Source: CAZJYI01 sp964550025
GTDB taxonomy: Bacteria > Verrucomicrobiota > Kiritimatiellia > UBA8416 > CAYOBW01
Length of the DNA: 40,649 nucleotides
NCBI GenBank assembly: GCA_964550025.1
Contig: CAZJYI010000109.1
Span: 1-40,649, forward strand
Reading direction: 5' to 3'
The notes under the pieces are model-generated. The model saw nothing but the letters and a program-made list of their open reading frames with translations, was not told the origin of the DNA and made no database searches. This document shows, one piece after another, positions 16,600 to 25,270 of this stretch. The number at the start of each line of letters is the position of its first letter. The stretch's first letter is position 1. The position numbers and the translations under genes were made by a program.

Positions 16600-17633
16600 T
16601 CACTCCCCTCTCACCCGGTAGTATGCCTTGTCTGCCGACACGGGATTCGTCCACGTGACAGCCTCGCCGGCGTTGGACCAGACACCGCCGGTCAGATCGT
16701 CTTTCCGCTTGAGCTGCAGGTCCAGATGCGCCGTGCCGTTGCCGCTCAAGCCGGGCGAACAGGAGTGTGAAATGTCTGCGTTGTAGTAGTTGGCGTCACC
16801 CGGGGCCGAGTTGTCCCAGATGATGCAGTTCTTCAGTATGCCTCCATAGCACCCGCCGCCCTCGAGCGCCGCCTCGTTGCCCGAGAGCGTGCAGTTCACC
16901 AGCGTGCCGAAGCGGCATGCGCCGCCCTGCGACCGCGCCGTGTTGTTGGAGAGCGTGCTGTCCGCGACCGTACACGAATAGCACGCGCCCCCGTAGTTGG
17001 CCCGGTTGCTCCAAAGTGTGCAGCCCTCTAGTGTGCCATGGATGATGGCGCCGCCGAATTGCCCGACAGCACGCAGTCCGTCAACATGCCGTAGTTGCAC
17101 GCGCCGCCGTTGCGGTCAGCGGTGTTGTCCGACAGCACGCAGTCGTGCAGCTTGACGAGATTGCACGCGCCCCCGTAACTGGCCCGGTTGCTCGACAGCG
17201 CGCAGTCGGAGACGACCGCCGTGTATCCGGTGCTGTAGACGCCGCCGCCGCGATCGTATGGATACGCGTTGGTCGCGCACCCCCGCGTGATCGTGAATCC
17301 GTTGATCGTGCAGGCAACATTGGCGAGACTGAAGCAGCGGTACGCGTCTTCCCCGTCGATCGTCGTCACGCTCGCGCCGTTCTCACTCCTCACCGTGATC
17401 GCATTCGAAACCACGATCTCCGTGCCGGGACGATACATCCCATCCGTCACCAGCACTACGTCGCCGGCATTGGTGGCCGCGTCCACACCGGCCTGGACCG
17501 TGTGAAACGCCGTGCGCCAATCGGTCCCCGGCCCATTGAACGGGCTGCGCCTGGCGACGTGGATCGTCGCACCATGTCCCCTCCAGGTACAGGCCAGCAA
17601 CACCACAGCACAAAACCACGTTACGCATTTCAT
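16600..17633 (-). pseudogene. Frameshifted and internally deleted beta-helix paralogue
   Basis: The frame from the ATG at 17633 encodes the same signal peptide as the gene at 7283 (MKCVTWFCAVVLLAC) and beta-helix coils, then runs into a stop at 17028 after GNSAAPSSMAH. A second frame carries on without loss of pattern (GGAIIHGTLEGCTLWSN ... YYRVRGE) down to 16600. Loss of 3n+1 bases near 17041-17064 explains the break. The 3' part is also shortened: after SHSCSPGLSGNG it jumps straight to LDLQLKRKDDL. This skips the SPCID/DMGA segment, the Ca2+ loop and half of the C-terminal module found in both paralogues. The promoter is intact, so a 201-residue product lacking the C-terminal module could still be made. 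A sequencing error could cause the frameshift but not the deletion. Confidence 0.8.
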
Positions 17634-17683
17634 GGCAACCTCCACCCGAACACTGGGGAACAGCACGTCATACGACACGAGCT

Positions 17684-17712
17684 ATGATAGCGCTCGAAAG
17701 CAAAACCCGCAA
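17684..17712 (-). promoter_or_regulatory. Promoter of the beta-helix pseudogene
   Basis: On the minus strand this is TTGCGG-N17-TATCAT, with the 18-base GCTTTCGAGCGCTATCAT block identical to that upstream of the intact gene at 7283-8530. The distance to the start codon (51 bp) is close to that of the intact copy (56 bp). Confidence 0.6.
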
Positions 17713-17853
17713 GTTCCGGATCTCCCGAGGTGTCCAAGTTTCACATCTCCGTAGCGCGGAAATATCCGTTCCGCGCACCCCCGGCAGCGCCCCGCTCCTG
17801 CGGGGTGACGGTTGCGCTACTATGTCCGATCCGTGCAGGTTGACGAACGTAGC

Positions 17854-17871
17854 GCCGGCTTTCCAGCCGGT
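17854..17871. repeat. REP-like hairpin, inverted copy
   Basis: On the minus strand this reads ACCGGCTGGAAAGCCGGC, a 6-7 bp stem with a GGAA loop. The 16-base core CCGGCTGGAAAGCCGG is identical to that of the hairpin at 22404-22427. The two copies flank the A2M gene in opposite orientation. Confidence 0.6.
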
Positions 17872-18162
17872 GACCAGTAGCGCGGATGTCCGATCCGCGT
17901 TCGCGCACGACGGGAGAATGTCCCGCGAGATGGCGAGCCTGAAAGCCTCCCCTCTCTCCTTTCCATTCTCTCCCCGTGCTCATGCGCGGACTTCCGCGCT
18001 ACGGGGATATGTACTGCAGATCCGCGCTACGAGGAATGGCGGAATCTACTTCATTGTCCCCCGCGACCACTTTTCCGGAACAAACCCCACGCGGCATGCG
18101 TCTGAACTGTGCAAAGAGGGTGGTACGGCTATCGCGACGCGAAACGCATAAGGAGGCACAAA

Positions 18163-21100
18163 GTGACAGCAATCGCATTCAACCGTCGTTCATGTCTGAG
18201 AGTCCTGGCGGCCGTTTTCGGCCTTGTGGTCGTGACGTGTGTCGTGGGCGCGAAGCGTACTCCCGCCAAGGTTGTCGGGAGCGCCGACCTGGGTGGCAAG
18301 GACCGCTACCTGGCCCACGTCAGCACCGACAAGCCGATCTACCGGGCGGGGGAAACCGTCTATATCCGTAGCGTGGTCCTCCACGCGACCGACCATACCC
18401 CGGTGCCCCACCAGGCGTCGGGCAACTACCAGATCAAGGGACCCCGCGGCAATGTCGTCGCCTCAGGGCGCGCGCAAACCAGCGACAGCGTCACCGGTCT
18501 GTCCTGGCTGGTCCCCGGCGGGCAGGCCGGCGGCGAGTACTCGGTCATCGTTCGATATCCGCATCTGGGGATCGCCCCGGCCGAACGCAAGTTTGACGTG
18601 CGCGCCTACCGCGCTCCCCGCCTCAAAACGCAAATCACCTTCTTTCGCGACGGCTATGGGCCCGGTGATACCGTGGGCGCCACGCTGGAAGCGACACGGG
18701 CCGAAGGCACGATCCCCGAAAACGCCCGGGTGACCATCATGGCGCGCGTCGACGGCGATGAAGTGCATCGCTCGACCTCGGTCGTGGACCGTGACGGCAA
18801 TTGCAGTGCGATCTTCAAGCTCCCGCAGACGATCAAACGCGGGGAAGGTACGTTGGCCTTTGCCATCCGTGACGGCGGAGTTGTCGAGACGGCAACGAAG
18901 ACGATCCCGATCCTCCTTCAGACGGTTGACCTGGATTTGTACCCCGAAGGCGGCGAGCTGGTCGCCGGGCTGCCCTGCCGTGTCTATATGGAAGCGCGCA
19001 CGCCGTTCCAGAAACCGGCCGACATCGCGGGCATTGTCGTCGACTCTAAAGACAGGCAGGTCGGCACCTTCCGTACCGAACACGAGGGACGGGGGCGCTT
19101 TGTGTTCGTGCCGGAAAAGGGCGAGACCTACGCCCTGAAGATCACGGAACCGTCTGGCATTGACGCGACCTTCGATCTGCCTGCCGTGCTTCCCGTCGGC
19201 ACCCTGATCCAGTCGACCCGCGATGTGTACGGGAAGGGCAGAGCCGTCGTGTTGCGCGTCATCAGCAACGAGAAGGGGCCGTTGACCCTGACGCTTCGCA
19301 AACGCGAACAAGAACTCGCCTCACTGGACATCAGTGGCGGCGAAGAGGACGGCGAGGAGGTGACCGCGGACGTGACCCTGACGCCTCCGGCCTCTGCCGA
19401 CGGTGTTCTCGTCGCCACGGTCTGGAATTCCGAAGGGGCGCCGCTTGCTGAGCGGCTGATCTTCCGCAGGCCCGCCAAGGAGGTCAAAGTGACGGTCAAA
19501 GCCGACCGCGACCGCCACACGCCCGGCAGCCCTGTGAAGCTGACAGTTACGACGACTGACGCAAAGGGCAGCCCCACCGAAGCCGTCGTCGGCGTGACCG
19601 TGACCGATGACAGTGTGCTTGAGATGATCGAGAAGCGTGAGCAGGCACCCAGGTTGCCGGTGATGGTTCTGCTGGAGCCGGAGGTCAAGGAGCTTGCGGA
19701 CGCACATGTCTATCTCGACCCGGAGAACGACGAAGCCCCCCTCGCGCTGGACCTGCTTCTCGGCACGCAGGGCTGGCGGCGGTTCGCTTTCGTGCGCGTG
19801 CCGGATTTCCTGGCGGCCCACGGCGACGAGGCACGTCGCGTGCTCGCCCTGAGCATGGTTACGCGGCGGGAAAGGGACATGCTCGTACGGAGCCGCTTCA
19901 AGGGCGCCCTGGCGAACAGGGGCATCGAAATGGCGGCGGTTATGGACGGCGTGCCGATGCCCATGGCCGCCGTGCCGGAAGCGCCGATGGAAGCCGCGCC
20001 GCAGGTTGACGATGAGGCAGTGCGCGAGGTCGAAGAACGTGAGGACAGAAGAAGAGCGCCTCCCGCGGCGAAACCGGCGGCGAGACGACCGCAACCGGTC
20101 ATGGCCGCTCCCGCCGCCGAGAGGTCCAGCAAGGAACGCCTGGCCATGGGGGATGCCCTGGGAAGAGCCGAGAGGAAGAGGGACCGGTTGGTGATCGCGG
20201 CCGACCGGGAAATGAGGGAGGAAGCCGTGGCCTACGTGGCCGTGCGCGAATACGCCCACAAGGCCCGCCCGAACCGCAAGCCGAACGACCGCGTTGATTT
20301 CACCGAGACGCTCTACTGGCACGCGGGGATCAAGACGGACAAGGACGGTCGCGCTACCGTGTCGTTCGACCTCAACGACGCCGTCAGCAGTTTCCGGGTC
20401 TTCGCGGATGCCTTCTCCAAAGAGGGCGCGCTGGGCTCGGGGTCGAGCCTGGTGGAGTCGGTCAAGCCGTTCTACGCCGAACCGAAGCTGCCCCTCGAGG
20501 TGACCATGGGCGACATCATCCAGTTGCCGATCGGCTTCGTGAACGGAACGGACAGCGCCTTTGACAAGGTCGTCATGGAGATTGCGGCGGCCAAGGGGAT
20601 CGACATCAGTGGGATCGCGCCCTTTGCCGCCGGCGCCGACAGTCGCGTACGCCGCGTGGCGGGACTGACTGTCGGCGATATCGTGGGCGAGACCGACTTT
20701 GTGCTGAATGCCCAGGCCGGCCCTTACAGCGACAAGGTCACGCGCAAGCTGCGCGTCGTGCCGCGCGGGTTCCCGGTTGAGATCGGTGAAGGCGGCATGC
20801 TCAAGCCCGGATCGAGTCTCACCTTCAATGTCGACATTCCCGAGACACGCGTGGACGGCAGCATGAAAACCGCGATTGCCGTCTACCCGACGCCGCTGGC
20901 CAACCTGACCGAGGCGCTTGCGCGCCTCATTCGCGAGCCGTACGGCTGTTTCGAGCAGACGTCTTCCTCGACCTACCCGCTTGTCATGGCGCAGCAGTAC
21001 TTCCTCTCGCATCAGGGGGTGGATCCGAAGCTCATCGAGCGCAGCCGCAAGCTGCTGGACAAGGGCTACAAGCGGCTGACGGGTTTCGAGTGCAAGAAGA

Positions 21101-22365
21101 AGGGCTACGAGTGGTTCGGAGCCGATCCCGCGCATGAGGCCTTGACGGCCTACGGTCTGTTGGAGTTCACCGACATGGCCAAGGTGCACAACGTCGATCC
21201 GAAAATGCTGGCGCGGACACGCGAGTGGCTGCTGGGAACGAAGGACGGCAAGGGCGGCTTCAAGCGCGAGAGGCGTGCGCTGCACAGATGGATCGCCGAT
21301 CCCGATTGCTCCAACGGGTACATCACGTGGGCGCTGCTGGTGGCGGGCGAGAAGCCCGAATCGCTGGCGAAAGAGATCGCGTCTATCAAGAAGGCGGCCA
21401 TGGCGAGCAAGAACAGCTACGTCATCGCGCTCGGCGCCAACATTGCCTGGCTGTCCGCCGATGCGAAGACGGCCCGGCAGCTTTGCAGTAAGCTCGCCGG
21501 TTTGCAGGACAAGGACGGCCACGTGACCGGCGGCAAGACGACGATCGTGGGCAGTGGCGGCACGGCGTTGAAGGTCGAGACGACGGCCCTGGCGTTGCTG
21601 GCGTGGCTCAAGGACGACGCGTGTGCCGGCGCGGTGGAGCGCGGGATGAAGTGGTTGTCCGAGATCTGCAAAGGCGGACGCTACGGGTCGACCCAGTCGA
21701 CCGTGCTGGCGTTGCGGGCGATCCTGGCCTATGACGAAGCCCGCGCCAAGCCCAAGGCGCCCGGTGCCATCCAGCTCACGGTGGACGGCCGCAAGGCGGG
21801 CAGCGTGGTGAAGTTTGACGACAAGACGAAGGGCGCCATCAAGCTTACCGATATTGCCGAGCTGCTCGAGCCGGGAAAGCACGAGATCAAACTCGCAATG
21901 ACCGGTGGTTCGGAGATGCCCTGCTCGGTTGCGATTGAATACGCCAACGAGAAGCCGGCCTCCAGCAAGGAGTGCAAGGTGCGGGTGGCCGTTGCCCTGT
22001 CTTCGGACACGGTGGAGGAGGGGAACGTGGCCGAGGCCAACGTTACGGTTACGAATACGGCCGAAGACGAGATCATCCCCACCCCGATCGCGATCGTGGG
22101 AATTCCGGGCGGGCTGGAAGTGCGGCACGACCAACTCAAGGAGCTCGTCAAGGCAGGCAGAATCGCGGCCTACGAGGTCCTTGGGCGCGAAGTGGTGCTC
22201 TACTGGCGCGAGCTGAAGGCCGAGCAGAAGGTCGACGTGCCGATCAGCCTGGTGGCGGCCATTCCCGGGACCTACACCGGCCCCGCCAGCCGCGCCTATC
22301 TCTACTACACCGACGAGCACAAGAACTGGTCCGCCCCGGTGAAGGTGACCGTGGCGGCGAAGTAG
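18163..22365 (+). CDS. Alpha-2-macroglobulin-like protein with intact thioester
   Basis: This 1400-residue exported protein is a bacterial alpha-2-macroglobulin, which traps attacking proteases through a reactive Cys-Gln thioester. The thioester motif is PYGCFEQTSS, with C929 and the E-Q pair intact. The N-terminal YLAHVSTDKPIYRAGETVYIRSVV strand begins the macroglobulin domains. TETLYWHAGIKTDKDGRATVSFDLNDAVSSFRV is the typical A2M segment, and the alpha-alpha toroid thioester domain covers about 900-1220. A low-complexity Pro/Ala/Arg/Glu region at roughly 600-700 lies where the bait or linker region is expected. The GTG at 18163 follows AAGGAGG with 6 bases of spacing. The signal peptide contains VVVTC, which may be a poor lipobox. 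There is no pbpC (PBP1C) neighbour, unlike the proteobacterial A2M locus. Confidence 0.9.
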   Translation: MTAIAFNRRSCLRVLAAVFGLVVVTCVVGAKRTPAKVVGSADLGGKDRYLAHVSTDKPIYRAGETVYIRSVVLHATDHTPVPHQASGNYQIKGPRGNVVASGRAQTSDSVTGLSWLVPGGQAGGEYSVIVRYPHLGIAPAERKFDVRAYRAPRLKTQITFFRDGYGPGDTVGATLEATRAEGTIPENARVTIMARVDGDEVHRSTSVVDRDGNCSAIFKLPQTIKRGEGTLAFAIRDGGVVETATKTIPILLQTVDLDLYPEGGELVAGLPCRVYMEARTPFQKPADIAGIVVDSKDRQVGTFRTEHEGRGRFVFVPEKGETYALKITEPSGIDATFDLPAVLPVGTLIQSTRDVYGKGRAVVLRVISNEKGPLTLTLRKREQELASLDISGGEEDGEEVTADVTLTPPASADGVLVATVWNSEGAPLAERLIFRRPAKEVKVTVKADRDRHTPGSPVKLTVTTTDAKGSPTEAVVGVTVTDDSVLEMIEKREQAPRLPVMVLLEPEVKELADAHVYLDPENDEAPLALDLLLGTQGWRRFAFVRVPDFLAAHGDEARRVLALSMVTRRERDMLVRSRFKGALANRGIEMAAVMDGVPMPMAAVPEAPMEAAPQVDDEAVREVEEREDRRRAPPAAKPAARRPQPVMAAPAAERSSKERLAMGDALGRAERKRDRLVIAADREMREEAVAYVAVREYAHKARPNRKPNDRVDFTETLYWHAGIKTDKDGRATVSFDLNDAVSSFRVFADAFSKEGALGSGSSLVESVKPFYAEPKLPLEVTMGDIIQLPIGFVNGTDSAFDKVVMEIAAAKGIDISGIAPFAAGADSRVRRVAGLTVGDIVGETDFVLNAQAGPYSDKVTRKLRVVPRGFPVEIGEGGMLKPGSSLTFNVDIPETRVDGSMKTAIAVYPTPLANLTEALARLIREPYGCFEQTSSSTYPLVMAQQYFLSHQGVDPKLIERSRKLLDKGYKRLTGFECKKKGYEWFGADPAHEALTAYGLLEFTDMAKVHNVDPKMLARTREWLLGTKDGKGGFKRERRALHRWIADPDCSNGYITWALLVAGEKPESLAKEIASIKKAAMASKNSYVIALGANIAWLSADAKTARQLCSKLAGLQDKDGHVTGGKTTIVGSGGTALKVETTALALLAWLKDDACAGAVERGMKWLSEICKGGRYGSTQSTVLALRAILAYDEARAKPKAPGAIQLTVDGRKAGSVVKFDDKTKGAIKLTDIAELLEPGKHEIKLAMTGGSEMPCSVAIEYANEKPASSKECKVRVAVALSSDTVEEGNVAEANVTVTNTAEDEIIPTPIAIVGIPGGLEVRHDQLKELVKAGRIAAYEVLGREVVLYWRELKAEQKVDVPISLVAAIPGTYTGPASRAYLYYTDEHKNWSAPVKVTVAAK

Positions 22366-22403
22366 AACACGGTTTCGTGCGGTCAGCTCTTTTTGCGCTC
22401 TCG

Positions 22404-22452
22404 CCCGCCGGCTGGAAAGCCGGCGGGACTATTCACCGGCTGAAAGCCGGTG
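22404..22452. repeat. Two adjacent REP-like hairpins after the A2M gene
   Basis: CCCGCCGGC/GCCGGCGGG (22404-22427) is a perfect 9-bp stem with loop TGGAAA. CACCGGC/GCCGGTG (22434-22452) is a 7-bp stem with loop TGAAA. Both share the CCGGCTG(G)AAAGCCGG core seen at 17854-17871. A TTTTT run precedes rather than follows them on the plus strand, so they are better seen as REP elements than as a classical terminator, though they may stop or stabilise the A2M transcript. Confidence 0.6.
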
Positions 22453-22494
22453 AGCAGTGCGTCCGACATCCTGCCGGACTTGCTTGCGCGGTGC

Positions 22495-22508
22495 GTGCGT
22501 GGCGGTTA
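22495..22508 (+). promoter_or_regulatory. GTGCGTGGCSGTKA motif upstream of the first DUF1680 gene
   Basis: GTGCGTGGCGGTTA lies with its TGGC 29 bp before the ATG. It matches 12 of 14 bases of GTGCGTGGCCGTGA at 25358-25371, whose TGGC is 28 bp before the GH106-like start. It is distantly like the TGGCCGTGA core of the 33-bp element. It may be a weak common regulator site for the degradation genes. Confidence 0.3.
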
Positions 22509-22528
22509 CAGTCCCTGGAGTCTGATCC

Positions 22529-24610
22529 ATGAAAGTACTTCACGTCGTATTCATCTCGTTTTGGGTCGTCGGCGCCTCGGCCGGTGCGAGGGATGGCGCC
22601 GGACCCCCCGAACCGGGGCAGGGAGCTGTGCGCGTGTCCGGGATTCCCGTCAAGGCCGTTTTGGAGCCGTTCCCGCTGGGGCAGGTCGTTCTGAACCCGG
22701 ACGACAGCCAGCGCGCCACCCCGTTCATGAAGAACCGCGACAAGTTTGTCCGCACGCTGGCAAAGACCGATCCTGACCGTTTCCTCTACATGTTCCGCGA
22801 TGCGTTTGGCCGGGAGCAACCGGAGGGTGTCAAACCGTTGGGCGGGTGGGACAGCCAGAAGTGCAAGCTGCGCGGCCACGCGACGGGGCACTACCTGTCG
22901 GCCATCGCGCAGGCGTACGCCGGCACTACGTACGATGAGACGTTGCACACCAACTTCCTGGCGAAGATGAACTACCTGATTGACACGCTGCGCGACCTCG
23001 CCCGAATGTCGGGCAAGCCTGAGCGGACAGGCGGTCCGTGCAACGGAGACCCGGCGGCTGTGCCGCCGGGGCCGGGCAAGTCGGACTATGACTCGAATCT
23101 GACCGAGGATGGGATTCGCACCGACTATTGGAACTGGGGCAGGGGATTCATCAGCGCCTATCCGCCCGACCAGTTCATCATGCTGGAGAAGGGCGCCACG
23201 TACGGCGGCAAGGACGACCAGGTGTGGGCGCCGTACTACACTCTTCACAAGATCCTCGCTGGGCTTCTCGACTGCTACGAGGTGGGCGGCAACGAGAAGG
23301 CGCTGGCGGTTGCACGGGAGATGGGGCTCTGGGTGCACGCGCGCCTGAAGGCCGTCCCGGCTGCTACGCGCACGAAGATGTGGAACCTGTACATCGCCGG
23401 GGAGTACGGCGGCATGAACGAGGTCATGGCCCGGCTGTTTCGCATCACGGACGACCGGCGATTCCTGGAATGCGCCGCGCTGTTCGACAATACAGACTTC
23501 TTCTTCGGCAGCGAGAAACGCCCCCGCGGCCTGGCCGGCAACGTGGATACGCTGGGCGGCAAGCACGCCAACCAGCACATCCCGCAGATCACGGGCGCGC
23601 TGGAGACATACAGGGCGACGAAGGATGACCGCTACTACCGCGTGGCGCAGAACTTCTGGGAGATCTGCACGCAGGGGTACATGTACAGCATCGGCGGCGT
23701 GGCCGGTGCGAAGAAGCCCAACAACTCCGAGTGCTTCACGGCCGAGGCGAAGACCCTCTTTGCGAACGGCTTCAATCCCCACGGCCAAAACGAGACCTGC
23801 GCAACCTACAACCTGCTGAAGCTGAGCCGGCAGCTCTTCATGTTCGACCCCGACGGCAAGTACATGGACTACTACGAGCGTGCCCTCTACAACCACATCC
23901 TCGCCTCCGTGGCCGAGAAGAGCCCCGGCAACACCTATCACGTCCCGCTCAACCCGGGAGCGAAAAAGGGGTTTGGCAATGCGAAGATGGGCGGGTTTAC
24001 CTGCTGCAACGGCACGGCGTTGGAAAGCAACACCAAGTTCCAGGATACGATCTACTTCAAGGCTGCGGATAGCGAGACGCTGTACGTCAATCTGTACGTG
24101 CCTTCCACCGTGACGTGGGCGGAACGCAAGGTGGTGCTCAGGCAGGAGACGGCCTTTCCATACTCCGATACGACGCGGCTGACTCTGTCCGGCGAGGGCA
24201 GCTTCGAGCTCAGACTGCGCGTGCCTCGCTGGGCTACGCGGGGGGGGTCCGTCAAGATCAACGGCGAGAGCCAGAAGGTCAATGCCCTGCCCGGCACCTA
24301 CGTGGGCCTGCGCCGCGCGTGGGAACAGGGCGACACCGTCGAGGTGCGGATGCCATTCGGCTTCCACCTGTGTCCGCTGACAGACCAGCCCAACATCGCC
24401 AGCATCTTCTACGGGCCGGTACTGCTGGCCGTGCAGGAGACCGAAGCTCTCGAGGAGTGGCGCAAGGTGACTCTCAACGCCGCGGATCCGGCGAAGTCCA
24501 TTGCCGGCGATCCGGCTATCCTGCGCTTCCAGATCGGCGACGTCACCCTCAAGCCGTTCTTCGAAACCTACGGACGCCACTCGGTGTATCTGGACGTCAC
24601 GTTGGAGTAG
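22529..24610 (+). CDS. DUF1680 glycoside hydrolase, beta-L-arabinofuranosidase-like (GH127/GH146 type)
   Basis: This 693-residue exported enzyme is predicted to release beta-L-arabinofuranose from glycans by a Cys-based, Zn-assisted mechanism. The Zn-Cys set known from HypBA1 is present: E422-T-C424 in NETCATYN and C492-C493 in FTCCNGT, one of the last pair being the nucleophile. LRGHATGHYLSAIAQAYA is typical of the GH146-like branch. The (alpha/alpha)6 barrel covers roughly 70-520, and beta-sandwich domains follow (LRLRVPRWATRGGSVKINGE). A signal peptide lies at about 1-20. GGAG precedes the ATG by 8-9 bases. It is one of two DUF1680 proteins here; this one keeps the GHYLSA segment and the other does not, suggesting different linkages or order of action. 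Confidence 0.88.
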   Translation: MKVLHVVFISFWVVGASAGARDGAGPPEPGQGAVRVSGIPVKAVLEPFPLGQVVLNPDDSQRATPFMKNRDKFVRTLAKTDPDRFLYMFRDAFGREQPEGVKPLGGWDSQKCKLRGHATGHYLSAIAQAYAGTTYDETLHTNFLAKMNYLIDTLRDLARMSGKPERTGGPCNGDPAAVPPGPGKSDYDSNLTEDGIRTDYWNWGRGFISAYPPDQFIMLEKGATYGGKDDQVWAPYYTLHKILAGLLDCYEVGGNEKALAVAREMGLWVHARLKAVPAATRTKMWNLYIAGEYGGMNEVMARLFRITDDRRFLECAALFDNTDFFFGSEKRPRGLAGNVDTLGGKHANQHIPQITGALETYRATKDDRYYRVAQNFWEICTQGYMYSIGGVAGAKKPNNSECFTAEAKTLFANGFNPHGQNETCATYNLLKLSRQLFMFDPDGKYMDYYERALYNHILASVAEKSPGNTYHVPLNPGAKKGFGNAKMGGFTCCNGTALESNTKFQDTIYFKAADSETLYVNLYVPSTVTWAERKVVLRQETAFPYSDTTRLTLSGEGSFELRLRVPRWATRGGSVKINGESQKVNALPGTYVGLRRAWEQGDTVEVRMPFGFHLCPLTDQPNIASIFYGPVLLAVQETEALEEWRKVTLNAADPAKSIAGDPAILRFQIGDVTLKPFFETYGRHSVYLDVTLE

Positions 24611-24670
24611 GGGGAATGAGACCTTGCTGTTCCAGTCATCCGTAGCCGAGAAACGACGTGCCACAGCCAG

Positions 24671-25027
24671 CTACTCGATATCGCGGGGCTCGAAGACAAC
24701 CTGAAGACCGTCGACAATCTCGCGCACGCGTTTTGCCGACAGCGTGCCGATCTTGTCATTCAAGCGCGACTTGTCCACCGTGAAGACCTGCGATACGTTC
24801 ACCACGCCTTCTTTCCTCAACCGGGCCTCGCCCTTGTTGAGTCGGACGTTGCCGGGGGCCTTGGCACGTCTCAGATTGGACGTGAGACCGCACACGATCA
24901 CCGTGCTGATGGCGCTCTTGTTGAAAACGTTGTTCTGAACGACAACGTACGGATGCCTATGCCCCGGACCGGAGCCTTCCGGGAATCCGAAGTCCACCCA
25001 GAATATGTCGCCCTGCGTTATCACCAT
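24671..25027 (-). CDS. mazF: MazF/PemK-family mRNA interferase toxin
   Basis: This 118-residue toxin of a type II pair is expected to cut mRNA at short sequence motifs. The fold signature is clear: ITQGDIFWVDFG at the start, then GHRHPYVVVQNN, TVIVCGLTSNL and the late KRVREIVDGLQ helix. The length is normal for MazF. Its ATG overlaps the antitoxin stop by seven bases (ATGGTGA), which indicates translational coupling. It lies on the strand opposite to the surrounding glycosidase genes, as an inserted cassette would. Confidence 0.92.
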   Translation of the reverse strand: MVITQGDIFWVDFGFPEGSGPGHRHPYVVVQNNVFNKSAISTVIVCGLTSNLRRAKAPGNVRLNKGEARLRKEGVVNVSQVFTVDKSRLNDKIGTLSAKRVREIVDGLQVVFEPRDIE

Positions 25028-25269
25028 TGCTCCTTCTCCGCCGCCTCACGCTGCAGTGGCATCATTCGTTCGATCTCGTCTCTTGTCCCACTCTCCGAGT
25101 ACACTTCGTTCAGTCGGTCGAGCATCCACTGGCTCTCATGCCGGTCCAGGTATTCCTTTACGGCATCGACAAAGAGCCGGCTGCGCGGGATCGAAAGAGC
25201 GTGTGCCACCTTGTTGATATGATCGAACAAGGTCTTCTCCACCGAAATGGCCGTCTTCACTGTGCTCAC
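25021..25269 (-). CDS. mazE: MazE-like (ribbon-helix-helix) antitoxin
   Basis: This 82-residue antitoxin is paired with the downstream MazF. STVKTAISVEKTLFDHINKVAHALSIPRSRLFVDAVKEYLDRHE is a ribbon-helix-helix domain. It is followed by an acidic tail (YSESGTRDEIERMMPLQREAAEKEQW) that should bind the toxin. The start is a GTG at 25269 with AAGGAG 8 bases upstream. It is RHH rather than AbrB-type, so the name MazE is used in the functional sense only. The promoter and operator just upstream fit autoregulation. Confidence 0.85.
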   Translation of the reverse strand: MSTVKTAISVEKTLFDHINKVAHALSIPRSRLFVDAVKEYLDRHESQWMLDRLNEVYSESGTRDEIERMMPLQREAAEKEQW

Positions 25270-25270
25270 G

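Larger units (their letters stand above)
17634..18162. other. Hairpin-rich intergenic region upstream of the A2M gene
   Basis: No gene is visible. Apart from the pseudogene promoter it holds a series of short hairpins. These are 17754-17776 (8-bp stem, GCGCGGAA), 17790-17805 (CCCCG stem), 17854-17871 (REP-like), 17881-17899 (CGCGGAT stem), 17911-17925 (CGGGA stem) and 17984-17999 (GCGCGGA stem). Several are flanked by GTAGCGCGG or its complement CCGCGCTACG, as if one element had been copied in both directions. AAGGAGG at 18150-18156 serves the A2M start. Confidence 0.6.

Noticed and set aside
19321..22320. Long minus-strand open frame of about 1000 codons inside the A2M gene
   Set aside because: It is antisense to a clear A2M protein with an intact thioester motif. 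It has no domain, and such frames are expected in GC-rich coding DNA. The same holds for minus-strand frames at 22433-24664 and 27023-29260.
22404..22427. Rho-independent terminator of the A2M gene
   Set aside because: The stem is strong but the T-run lies upstream of it on the plus strand. The same hairpin core occurs at 17854-17871, so it is better explained as a REP-like repeat.
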